DNA of 64,000 nt, taken from contig OY740767.1 of NCBI GenBank assembly GCA_963513935.1, positions 81,332,060 through 81,396,059 on the forward strand, read 5' to 3'. This document shows positions 1 through 10,299 of the stretch, piece by piece (position 1 is the stretch's first letter; each line of letters starts with the position of its first letter). The notes beneath the pieces are model-generated. The model was not told the DNA's origin and ran no database searches. It saw only the letters and a program-made list of their open reading frames with translations. This DNA comes from Aphrophora alni (Eukaryota; Arthropoda; Insecta; Hemiptera; Aphrophoridae). The position numbers and the translations under genes were made by a program.

Positions 1-1480
1 GAACTACCTGCTATAATTAACTAACAACAATATGATACTAAGGTTATATATCATTACATAATTTCAGTAAAGCATGAATACTAATAACGAAAATTAGTAT
101 GCGGAATTGTAGGTGAAATAAAATTACTTTGTGAGTAATTGGCAAAAACCTCCAAAACCAGTAATTGTAAACAATATTTCCATAAGTTATGACGTACCGG
201 TACGCTAGGATAAATGTATGACAAGAGAAGGAAATGCAGGCTGTAGTTAAATACAAACATTCACAATTCACATGGGTCCCTAGAGCCAAGAGCCGGACAC
301 AAGGAAAGGGAGTTTTTAATGAAGAACCCCGTTTCATTCAACCTTTTTAAAAATGGACAGTGGCTGAATAGCTGCCACAAGTAAGTAGAAGCTAAATTTT
401 AAATTATGTACGTGGAACCAAGAATGCATTTTTTATGAACAAATAAATTTTGCTTTTTATTTTGTTAGCGAGTCACAAAATTTATACAATGTCTGTGAAC
501 CAATTATTCCTTATACTTTTTGTAAAATTTAGGAAGTAAATTTCAGGACATTTTTTGTCTTCATACAAACACAGCACCAATAATTATCACACTATCCTTA
601 ATAAAATCATTATTAGGAAAACACTTTACTCTAGTTTCTGAAGTTTTTCATTCCCTGAATGTATGTTTTAATAATGTAAGGTAAAATTTGTTAATGAATT
701 TTCCTGAATTAACAAATTCCTGAATTTTCCTGAATTGTTAAGTGTAAAGGATTTAAAAGCATTTCATCTCGTATTTAGGCTCTAATGGATGTCGCTAAAT
801 TTAAAAACACTTCCTTATTAATAAGAACTACTTTACAAATCCAGAATTGAGATTGTATTTTTCACAACGGGATGAAATTCTAATTATTATTTCTTGAAAT
901 GTGCCTCTGTCCAACCCCACTTCCAACAGGACGATTAAATATTTCAACTTTACAAACCCTCTTGCATAACCAAAATTGTTTCGCTTCTTTAATGTACTAA
1001 TTTTTATGATTTTATTACCATCTTTATTATATCAAAATCCAACAACTTAACTACGGGGTTAGGGAGTCACAGTTAATGCATCATGGTTATTAATTTATAA
1101 ATTTTATATTAGAATAAATAAAATATTAAAATAATGACTATTAGAAGCCCCACATTTTATATAATAGGATGAACCGACAATATCGTCCAATAACTTAATA
1201 ATGGGGAAGGGCGGGAGAGAAGTAAATGTTTGTCACTTTGGACATAGACTGGACTGTCAACTACATGTACTAGGAAAGACAGTTAGACTATACAAGGTGT
1301 AGTATAAAGTATAAATACCATTTAATAAAGCCAACTCAGTCAGGGTAATGATCAAAAATAGTACTTCAAAACATAAATAAAATAATTTTCTATTAATTCT
1401 TGCTTTATAGATTTTTATACTTTAAAGGAAAAACTTAATGTAGAGAATTTTTGTGTATTTAGACAAAAGAAATCTATTTA
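1..1480. other. AT-rich non-coding DNA, nothing recognised
   Basis: There is no reading frame with recognisable protein similarity, and the 97-codon frame on the minus strand near the start has no domain-like composition. A short imperfect direct repeat (GAATTTTCCTGAATT-like, twice) lies at about 695-740. No RNA gene or element end was seen. Confidence 0.5.
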
Positions 1481-1484
1481 ATTG

Positions 1485-1678
1485 TATCACAAATTTTTTG
1501 ACTGTTTAAAAAAAAATCAAGTCTATGGATATTTTTAAACAACAAGTCTGAAAATATTAACTGTCAAATTAATTTAATAAATGCTTTTATTTTTTATCAC
1601 AAATTGTTGTCACTGTTTAAAACAAAAATCAAGTCTTTAGATATTTTTAAACTAGAGGTCTAAAAATAATAACTGACG
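1485..1678. repeat. 110-bp-period tandem duplication, two diverged copies
   Basis: A block starting TATCACAAATT at 1485 recurs at 1595. Both copies carry, in order, TATCACAAATT, ACTGTTTAAAA, ATCAAGTCT, GATATTTTTAAAC and GTCTRAAAATA-like stretches. The copies (about 1485-1567 and 1595-1678) differ by scattered substitutions and small indels, so the duplication is old. It is non-coding. Confidence 0.7.
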
Positions 1679-3400
1679 ACTTAGCTGTTCAAGAAAGCTG
1701 ATTTGTACTGTCAGCAAGAGTGCCTTATCTTCTTCATTAGTGTCCACTCCAGCTTTGTGTGCTTACCACTCCTCTCCCCACGTAATCTTGTTAAATACTG
1801 TATTCTGTTTTCCTACAGTCATTATCTACATCTTGTGTCTCTAGTGAGAAATCAGAAGACAGTGGTTCTGTGTATTTCCTGTATGATGTAAGCATAAGTT
1901 CAATGTAACAGTAGTACACCCTTACTTCCAAGAATCACACATACACATATAAAGTATATATACATTTATAATGTAAACGTTTATTTCTTATGTAATATTT
2001 CTATTATAATATTTTTCTTTTTGGTGAAATTATAAAAAATAAAAATTTTCCCAGACGTAATAGAATGCAATACATTGCCACGTATTCGAAATGTTGATTT
2101 AAATTAAAGGTAAATTTCTAAATTAGACTAATTAATTTCTCATTATGAATATAATGTCTAATTAGTGGTAAAATATAGTAAATTTTACACATAATAATCC
2201 AAAGCACAGATGTATAGTTTACTCCGAAAATAGTCATTTGTATAGAAACTGTTGCAAAATATTTTTTGAGTATATTTTCAAATCTTTTTATTAAAACACC
2301 TACAATATATTTTTTAATTTATTATGTACAACTAGTTACATAAACAAATAACAAGATATACATATTCCACATATATAAAACAGAATTAATGAATTTGTAT
2401 TTTGAATGATGTCCTTTACGTATTTAGAAAATGATTGTTGCAAACAAGATTTCAAAACAATGTTTAGAAAGTGTAAAATGTTGTTCAGTGAACAATATGA
2501 ATAAACCCTTTGTAAACAATCAGTTCCCTTAAAATTGTCGACTACGTTATAACACAAAATTGTTTAAAGTAGCCAACATTTAACAAGGGAAGTTTCCTTT
2601 TATTATTCAAGAAGTTGAGAGCGCGTAAAGTTGAATTGTGAACAATCATGTCTAAAGACGATGTTAGGGGGGGGGGGGGTAAGGATTGCAACAGAGGTCC
2701 AATTCCAAAGATAATGAAGATTTCACTTTTAAGGGATAAGTGGAATGAGAAATTACTTTGGAGAATTTTGAGTGGAATTTGGAGATTAATGAGGTAGCGC
2801 AGTCGGAAAATAGAGAAAATAAGTTGTTTCTTAATTTATTTATTGTACTCGAAGTTACAGTTTTATCTTAATTCCAAATTCACAGTGAATTTATTAATTA
2901 TCTAAATTAAAATAACTTTCTTTCGTAAATTTATTGTGTGTCATATCTATTCTAAATTTGACTCCCACTAGCTGTACATTCCCACCAAATCAGTTGAATT
3001 AAATAAATGAAGGATTATATAATATTATTGTATTTATCGTTTTTTAAATGCAGTATCATTCAGAATACATATTATAATTTGCAAAAATGTTATATATATA
3101 TATTGATTCCCATTTATTTATAACGTCTTGACTTATGAAAAACAATATCAAAATATCATATGTAACTTTTTTTTTTAATAATAACGCACACTACTTGTAT
3201 TTTTTGAAGTATTTTTAAAAATATGTTAATTGACCACCTTATGTAATTTTTAAAATTTTCTATCATACAACAATATGTCGTATTGACAAAAGTGATTAAA
3301 ACAATATATTTTATACAAAATGGAATAGTATTTATCACTCTTAACAAAGCTAAAACTAAATAAAGCAATAGCCCGTGAAGAGCATACGTCTGCGAGACAC
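1679..3400. other. AT-rich non-coding DNA with a poly-G tract
   Basis: A run of 13 G on the + strand occupies 2667-2679. The stretch 1715-1805 resembles 17965-18045 (shared TTCATTAGTGT, CACT, ATCTTGTTA and TCCCCAC/TCCCTTC-like words), suggesting a shared old interspersed repeat. The frames at 1703-1891, 2336-2557 and 3156-3413 look like chance ORFs in AT-rich sequence. Confidence 0.45.
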
Positions 3401-3615
3401 CTTTTCGGTTCAATAATGTGTCATTAGGACTTCGTAATTCCCATCGAGGTTATTCTGGACTTCTCATAGACACTTCTGTACTAATTGTAGCTTCTAAATT
3501 TTCCCATCGAAACTGAGTCAACTCCATAAAATTTGAGCCCCCACGGGGACTAAACCTGAAACCTCTCATTCGTAAAGTCAGAGTACTAACCATTAGACAA
3601 GAGCGGGACTAATTT
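3400..3615 (-). mobile_element. tRNA-headed SINE remnant, Val-like head
   Basis: Read on the minus strand from 3610 downward, the sequence has a degenerate tRNA layout: an A-box-like TCTAATGGTTAG, an anticodon-arm-like CTGACTTTACG (resembling the CTTTACAC loop of tRNA-Val with anticodon TAC), and a B-box-like CAGGTTTAGTCCC. Box B departs from the consensus and the acceptor stem does not pair, so it is not a working tRNA. The body probably runs towards 3400. The head abuts the satellite that begins at 3620. The assignment to a SINE rather than a tRNA pseudogene is inferred. Confidence 0.45.
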
Positions 3616-3619
3616 CTCA

Positions 3620-4054
3620 CCCATTTGCCGATTGGAAAAAGATTTTAAAATAACATACACAAAATTAAATAAAAACTAAAAACCACTCGTCGCTTTCATC
3701 CAAATATTTAGAACAACAAACAGACAATATAATACGTTGCAGCCACTTCTTGCTTTGACAAAAGTCTTTAAAACGCATACACACAACAGAATAAAAGGCC
3801 TTGACTAAAAACAACTAATCCGCCTTGACAAATATGATTAAAGCGTTAAACATAAAATAATGCTTAATGACAGCAAACATGATTAAATGATTTTGCGAAC
3901 AAAAGTCTACTAATAAGACAAAAATCTTTATAACTTATGCAGGCAACTAAATATTGCATTTTATCAATTTGCAACCTTTACAAAAGTTTTTCATATATTA
4001 AACACAAAACATAATAATAAGCTCCAACCACTTGCCGTTTTCATAAATTTTAAA

Positions 4055-4096
<42 letters not shown>

Positions 4097-4612
4097 GAAT
4101 TAATTTTATTCCTCATCCACTTGATGTATGTATATTAAATGAATCTTATTCCTTCTCCACTTGCAAGCTTTACAAAAGTGTTTCATACATTAAACTCAAA
4201 ACAAAATTATACGCTTCAGCCACTAGTTGCTTTCACAAAATTCTTTAAAACATAACATACATCAGAATAATACACCTCATTCACTTGAAAGCATCATAAT
4301 AGTTTTACAAACGTTACACAAAAAACATTTTAATACGCTTCAGTCACTTTTCGCTTTGACAAATATCATTAAACTACGATATTACAATTTATCTACTTTT
4401 AGTTATGAAAAAATTATTAAAGCTTTAAACAAAAAATAATATTAAACATCATTCACTTGACACTTCATCAAATGTGATTACAAAATTGTCTAAATAAAGA
4501 TTTACTGGGAGTCACCCAGTTACCACTTTAAAAATATGTTTAAACCATTAGACACACCATGTAACTCAGTCACTTGCCGCTTTAAACAAAATTAAGATAA
4601 CAATCAAAATAA
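3620..4612. repeat. Decayed ~62-bp satellite (minisatellite), about 15 units
   Basis: A word close to CCACTTGCCGCTTTGACAAA recurs at about 3621, 3683, 3743, 3812, 3964, 4028, 4117, 4157, 4220, 4281, 4344, 4393, 4453 and 4570. Where neighbouring units are intact the spacing is 60-64 bases. Each unit then carries TTTAAAACAT-, ACACAAAACATAATAAT- and ACGCTTCAGT-like words before the next CACTTG. Units differ from each other at perhaps a quarter of positions, and some are shortened or merged around 3870-3960. A (TA)n array sits inside the array at 4057-4095. The 70-codon frame at 4227-4439 is this repeat read in phase, because a 63-base period preserves frame. It is not a gene. Confidence 0.8.
4057..4095. 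repeat. (AT)n microsatellite inside the satellite
   Basis: About 39 bases of uninterrupted AT dinucleotides start within a unit of the surrounding ~62-bp repeat, just after TTTAAAGC. It probably expanded from the AAACATATA part of that unit. Confidence 0.95.
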
Positions 4613-5665
4613 GTTTTTTAAAATATATTATCTATACAGTGTGAGTCATAGATTTGTTCACTCCACTAACTTCTGAAATTACACGGGTTTTAAATTTTAC
4701 ATTTATTTTTAACGCACGTATATATTAATGTTTGATTAGTTTAATATGTAGTTCTTCTAATTTGTTTAAACTTCGTTTAAATTTTGTGGAAATTGTTTCC
4801 AAAATTATCTCGCTTAGGAAAAAATTTGTTCACATGTTTAAAAGTATTATAAAATATTCATATAAATATACCTTTGACATTTAAAACAAGGATAACATCG
4901 CCATCTGAAGAAGCATAAAAATACAGTTTGTTTTGTGTTTCACTAAAAAAGTAATGTTTACGTTATATTTAGATATATGAAATACAAAAGATTGTTTTAA
5001 ATGATCATTACAGTCTCAAAAGAGTGAACTATCACATGTAATCACTCAATTAGATTTCAAAGTAGACTCCTAATATTATGTAGTCAGACGGTTTGTAAAA
5101 TATTTTATTTGAAATATCAATATTTATAATTAAAAATGTATAATTACACGTCATTTTAGTATATTTTATTTCTGCTATGGATATCATTAAATCAAAATCC
5201 TTTTTTCATTAAGTTTGTAGTATTCGAAATAAAACATAAACAGTATCAGTGCAGAATGATATATTTCACGCGTTTTCACTTGATCTTATATTTAAGAAGA
5301 GATTAAAGTCATTTCTAAGACACCATTAATAGAGGTTATTTATGAAGGTATTAAATGAGGATAAACGTTTCTCTAAGTTTAGACACTTAGACAATTTACA
5401 AAGCTTAGTTACAATATGTTTTAACTTTGAAGTTCTAGACAAAGCTGGGGAAGTTTTATCTTCCCTGTTTAAGGCTTCTTACTTGTGTACTTAGGATAAG
5501 AGCTAAGACTTTGCGTAATAAGAACATTGCATAATAATTGTTCTATTTGCGAAATTAAGCTGTGTAAGTAATTCTACAATTAATAATCGGAAATGTCATA
5601 TATTTAGAATGTAAAGTTAGTGGTAAACAATTACGTAACTAAAACATATGTATATCCTAAAAGTT

Positions 5666-5747
<82 letters not shown>

Positions 5748-7354
5748 GTGTGTAATTTTTAAAATTAAATAAAAGTAAAAAAGATTTATATAAATACTTA
5801 ATTAAAACATTCGATCTTTTGTTTTGAACAAGTACAACACTGTTAAAAAAATATATCGGCTCAAAATAAAAATAATATATTTCGGTATTAAATTACAGTA
5901 TTTTAACTATGAAAAGGCTTTAGAAACCTGTAACTATGCGGCGGAATAAACACCATTGTGCTTCGTGAATCATGATTAGAAGTTTTGTTTTTTTATTAGC
6001 AACATTTTTTCTACTAAACCGCCTCATGCAAGAATAACTCTAAACAGCTTTAGCTTCTCGCCAGTAAAAACGGTTTTGTCAAATATTAGTTGCCAACCTT
6101 TAATCGTCTAGTAAATACGGTCTACACATAATGTTACTATGTTTTTCCGCTATACTTTATAACTGTACAAAAAAGAACAGAGTCTAGTTTTGAGACCCGT
6201 TCTTCGTTTAACTTTCTTATACTGAGATTATAATACTGATTTTATCTATAATTACTATAAAAGAGTAATCCCACAAACAAACATTCGTCTTAGTGTTTTG
6301 ATTTCATCCATGTCTTAGTGGTTCCACTAGTTTTCTATGCAGACATTTCTATTGTTGCCCAGTTTCAATACAAGTGCGGATCTTGCCGAAGTAAGCCTAA
6401 TCATTACCCTCAATTCCGACATGTCCTTGTACGCAATACAAAGTATTTCCATTTACTAAATTGTATTTAATATATTACCAAATCATATTCGCTTTAATTA
6501 ATTAACTTGGTAGTACTTTAATTTCTGTCTGATTTTCAGTATACATTTTTCTCTATCATTGTGTTAACACGACTACAAATTTTCTACAAATAACTGTTAA
6601 TGGCTAAAATTTGAACTTACAACAAAGATGTATATACATCATCCAACATTAATTGAAGTCGATCAGGTTATCGCTGATAGAAATTTCTCTGTCTCTGACT
6701 GAATGCTTTTTGTGGACATTTATTTGTTCATCGTTCTGTAGCATATTGACGCCTCTGCCGTTAATGTACTAACAAAAGTCCTATTTCGATTTCGATTAGA
6801 AGAACTCTCAAAGTTTTCAGAAACACCCACATTTTATCCGATAATTGTTTTGTTTTCAACTTTACATTTTCATTCATTGATAGGGGTCATTCCTGCGTTT
6901 AAAAAGTAACCCATCTGAACCACTTTCACATGCTCTACCGAAAGAAGTTAGATTTATTATTTTTTATGTAGACTATGTCATTCACAGGTATAACAGGTTA
7001 ATTTGAACACCCCAGATTTTTTGTCAGTAGAAAACAAACATATAGACATTCTGACAACCAACATTATTTTATTGGATATACTCTTGAAAAGGTTTAAAGA
7101 GTTATTACAATATTTAAATATTGTACATGTCCTCTCCATATTTTGCAAAACTGGAAAATAATACCCTGCAGATTCTGTAGGCTAATTTTGTATTGAAGAG
7201 AGGTAATTTTGATTGCGGTTTAAGAAAAAAAAACTTTAGATTTCAAACTCTAAAAAATGTTTACCAAAATATATGTGTCTGAAATTCCGAATAATTCCTT
7301 CATCGGCAAGACAAGAAAGTTAGGGTGTAAAGTTACAACAGATATCTGAATATT
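4613..7354. other. AT-rich non-coding DNA with one microsatellite
   Basis: No coding similarity or RNA gene was recognised. The stretch 6250-6950 is somewhat less AT-rich, but all frames are broken by stops and no motif was identified. The only structured part is the compound dinucleotide array listed separately. Confidence 0.5.
5666..5753. repeat. Compound (GT)n(AT)n(GT)n microsatellite
   Basis: About 23 bases of GT repeats are followed by about 52 bases of AT repeats, then TATATGTGTGTGT. The symmetrical GT-AT-GT order suggests the AT core grew inside an original GT array. Confidence 0.95.
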
Positions 7355-7406
7355 ATAAATGGCGCAATGGATAGAATATGATAAATGGGGCAATGGGTAG
7401 AATATG
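7355..7406. repeat. 26-bp perfectly phased tandem duplication
   Basis: Units 7355-7380 and 7381-7406 both read ATAAATGG-GCAATGG-TAGAATATG with only two differences. They directly abut, so this is a recent tandem duplication. It is non-coding. Confidence 0.85.
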
Positions 7407-7589
7407 ATAATCTTTAACAATTCTTAAATGATATAAAACTATGAAACATATCGATATGGTATAATTGTACGATTTCCATCATTTTTTTATAATCACATAT
7501 ACACGACGTATCAAAAGTATAAATCAACTCTGCCGAGTGCTAAAGCTAAAACACAAAAAAGGTAAAAACCACAACATAGTCTAGTAGCC

Positions 7590-8330
7590 TATAGCCATGG
7601 TTAAAAAAAAATTAGTGATAGAACGACGAGGGTTCACTGTCCTGGTTATGTCTGTCAACTAGAGCTTATTGTGAACCCTCATTCACAGGAACTTTCTCAT
7701 CAATCCAGTCTCAGGTTTATGGAAAACGGTGAGATGCTTTGGATGATATTCCTTATCTGTCCCTTACTCCACAGAGTTCCTAGGGATTCATAATCGTTTC
7801 CTATCCAGAATTAGACAGTCAAAAGTTACGCATTTTTCCGCTTCGACATATCCTTCACAAAAGTTCTAATGTGCGTCTTAGACTGTACATTACCCTTCTT
7901 TTCCTCCAAAACATTACGGTTTTCCTTCAGGACCCCATTGGAGGACACATGTGTATAAAATACACAGCAAGCCAAAGAAAGCGCTCTTTTTGGCACACCT
8001 GTCTGCCTCTTCAATCCCCTCAATAACTTTTTTATCCGATACTCAAACTGTTTACTTTGTTTAATTTATTAGGATGTTCATTGCGACAAAACAGTCCAAC
8101 ACTATCCAAGAAGTATAGTTGTGTTTTCTAAAGCCAGAAGTGATGGCCTACTCTCTGAGTTTATATAGATGGTCTTATCATTGTAACTCCTATCTAGACT
8201 TCTTCTCAGACATTCTCTAAGGGCAATCACCTTCACATGAGATATGGTTGTCAACATTCCTAAGCTTAGGTTGATTCAAGTCAACAAAGTACACTACAAG
8301 AGGAATAGCAAACAAACCTGACATTTTTAT
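7590..8330. other. Less AT-rich island, unrecognised, possible decayed coding DNA
   Basis: Base composition is clearly more balanced here than in the flanks. The minus strand has a 65-codon open frame at 7826-8023 (ending SKRKNA) whose upstream extension is broken. The translated text is rich in R, K and E, but no family could be assigned. It may be an old transposon ORF, and that is only an inference from composition. No terminal repeats were found. Confidence 0.3.
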
Positions 8331-8750
8331 TTCGTTTGTGTTCTAGGTTTATAACTTGATAACATTAAGGTATTATTTGATGTAATCTCTCGTAACATTG
8401 TGTTTTAGTTCTTATATACCCAAATGATGACAAATGTCAGAATAATCAATAGTAATAACATGATCAATGACAACCAAATAACTGTAAAACCTGAATAGCA
8501 TGAGTTATTCATAAACTTGTATATATCAAGTTTTCGTAAATTCCTAACTCGTGCGAAGGTATATAATTACTAATTACATCTCTAAACATGTAGGCTTATG
8601 ACTAAATTTAATTCTCGTAACATCGAAAAAAATATGTTAGTTGATCATTTCGATTCAGTAATATGGCATTATTTAAAAAAAATAAAAAATCTGAAATATT
8701 TTATACAATTAATTACCTTAGTGGTTGTGCTCAGTCCGTAATGTTGTTAT

Positions 8751-8794
8751 AGCTACAACGCTGTTTCGCCGGACACTGTCGGCTTCGTCAGGCT
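8751..8794 (-). ncRNA. Hammerhead ribozyme-like motif, left arm, core intact
   Basis: Read on the minus strand: CTGACGA (8791-8785) matches the CUGANGA core. A stem-II hairpin of GCCGAC/GTC-C-GGC (8783-8768) follows, then GAAAC (8767-8763). Stem III would be the short ACAGC/GTTGT (8764-8755), with UA at the expected U16.1-H17 position and cleavage predicted after 8754. AGC (8794-8792) can pair with GCT (8753-8751) as the start of stem I. This is the type I form with minimal stem III reported for Penelope-like elements. Stem I beyond 3 bp is weak, so activity is uncertain. Confidence 0.62.
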
Positions 8795-9057
8795 TGCACT
8801 AACACATACACACGTAACACAATACAACGCTAACACATATAAAATCAGAGTATAACTCTTCGTACATAAATAATGTTTGTGGCCACATTACTAAAGTCTT
8901 ATTTGTCCAGCTGCAGGTATGGTACTGGATGTAGACAGCAATTATCATTATGATACTGATAATTAGGTTTGAAGTTGAAATGAAATGTAAACCTCTTTGT
9001 TGGTTGTGTTTATTTGATTTTGGCTATTATGTCGTATATAGAGTTGGAAGAAAAGTT

Positions 9058-9207
9058 CAGAAATATTCTTTGTATATTTGAAATTCTTCTAATATATCTA
9101 TTGTTGTACCTTTATTGGTTTCGTGTAATATTTCCAAATTTGTGTTTATGTCCGTGTAGGTGTGGTCCTTATTAATTAGGTGTTCAGAATAATTTGAGTT
9201 GTCTGTT
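9058..9207 (-). pseudogene. C-terminal end of a Penelope-type GIY-YIG endonuclease (fragment)
   Basis: The minus-strand frame starts after an in-frame stop near 9207 and ends at TGA (9060-9058). It contains SEHLINKDHTYTDIN, then EILHETNKGTTIDILEEF, then QIYKEYF. The order H-L-(I/V) ... H-x-Y ... E-I-L-H ... K-G ... L-E-x-(F)-x-I-Y-K is the recognisable C-terminal pattern of the endonuclease that follows the reverse transcriptase in Penelope-like elements. No catalytic GIY-YIG residues are present because the upstream part is missing. It cannot make a functional enzyme. Confidence 0.72.
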
Positions 9208-9265
9208 TATTGTTGTTTTTTTAATGTTAGTGTTGTATAGTGTTACGTTTGTATGTGTTAGTGTT

Positions 9266-9309
9266 AGCCTGACGCAGACAATGTCCGGCGGCGAAACAGC
9301 GCTGTAGTT
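9266..9309 (+). ncRNA. Hammerhead ribozyme-like motif, right arm, degraded core
   Basis: This is the inverted partner of the left-arm motif. CTGACGC (9269-9275) departs from CUGANGA at the last A. GAAAC lies at 9293-9297. The stem III segment ACAGCGCTGT (9296-9305) is a perfect 10-base palindrome followed by A, which suits the dimeric hammerhead form. AGC (9266-9268) can pair with GTT (9307-9309) including one G-U. The A-to-C change at a core position and a disturbed stem II suggest it is no longer active. Confidence 0.5.
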
Positions 9310-9342
9310 GTAACTACATTACGGACTGAGGACAACCTCTTG

Positions 9343-10061
9343 TAGTTGTAGTCTTAAATTGTATGATATACTAAACAGTTCAAGGCAATACATTACAGTT
9401 TATAACTGAAATATTTGTTAAGCCACTGTTGATGAAACTTTGGTTTTATAAAATCTTGTAGAACCTGGCTTGAGTCTGTACACCTGGGGATGTCTGTGGT
9501 TCATATATCGCACACTATTGATAAAACAATTTCGATCTACCTTTTGAATCTCAGTGGCACGAATAAGGCGTAAAAACAGCTATTATATTCAATTATTTTC
9601 TAGTTCAAATTGCATAGAAAATAATGAATTAAATAATCAAGAAAAAATATTCGCACATTCGAAAAAATGGCGCAACAAAACTAAAAATATTTCATTAAAA
9701 TTACGCAGAAATACAAAAATATTACTAATAATTTGGAAAAACGTAATGAAATGGAAGTAATTATATATAAAATTTAGGACAATTTTATTTCATGAACTTA
9801 TGTCATAAATTTGTAGTTAATATCGGTGTAATTTAGGAGGTTTATTTTACTAGCCCAAGGAGAATTTACACACATGGTAAGATTCTAAAGGACCAACTTT
9901 GAACGGTTATGAAAAAAATGTTAAAATCAGTTATTGATTATAAGTTATTTTGGAAATTTTAGACATATTTGAGTTTTATATTAAGTGAGTGTTTTTTTTG
10001 TACCTAGAAAACTAATGTTGAGGGTTAATAATAATTATTCTACTTTTTTTAAATTGTGTTT
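9343..10061. other. AT-rich non-coding DNA
   Basis: The 68-codon + strand frame at 9554-9760 is lysine- and asparagine-rich, as expected of chance translation of A-rich DNA, and has no domain signature. Nothing else was recognised. Confidence 0.45.
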
Positions 10062-10299
10062 AAAAATGTTATATTTTTTGTGCCAGTTCTATCTTTTTTA
10101 GTTAATAAGAATAAACGGAGTAATTCATATTATATAATGTGTATTAGATATATATATTTTATAATAACAATTCTTACGCTTATGTTTGAATATTTTTCTT
10201 TTATTTATATATACTAATACACATTATATAATATGAATTACTCCGTTTATTCTTATTAACTAAAAAAGATAGAACTAGCACAAAAAATATAACATTTTT
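10062..10299. mobile_element. 238-bp near-perfect palindrome (fold-back or MITE-like element)
   Basis: The left arm, 10062 to about 10156, starts AAAAATGTTATATTTTTTG. The right arm, about 10206 to 10299, is its reverse complement over roughly 94 bases. I see one clear substitution (GCCAG against GCTAG on the same strand) and one small indel near the loop. The spacer is about 49 bases. The near identity of the arms in otherwise decayed DNA means the element is young or kept similar by conversion. No target-site duplication was evident and no coding sequence is present. Confidence 0.8.

Larger units (their letters stand above)
8720..9342 (-). mobile_element. Penelope-like retroelement fragment with inverted terminal repeats
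   Basis: The left arm (8722-8840) and right arm (9228-9340) are inverted copies about 115 bases long with small differences. Shared words include CTCAGTCCGTAATG, GCTGTTTCGCC, TCAGGCT and ACTAACACATACA. The centre, read on the minus strand, encodes the last ~45 residues of a GIY-YIG-type endonuclease domain of Penelope-like elements. The copy is therefore truncated at its 5' side, has lost the reverse transcriptase, and keeps a terminal repeat in each orientation, an arrangement known for Penelope insertions. Both arms carry hammerhead-ribozyme-like cores. Confidence 0.75.

Noticed and set aside
4227..4439. 70-codon frame with internal ~21-residue periodicity
   Set aside because: The periodicity comes from the 62-63-bp satellite, whose unit length keeps frame. 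There is no protein-like composition or start context.
3620..4612. CRISPR array
   Set aside because: Repeats are degenerate without unique equal-length spacers, and the sequence is clearly eukaryotic.
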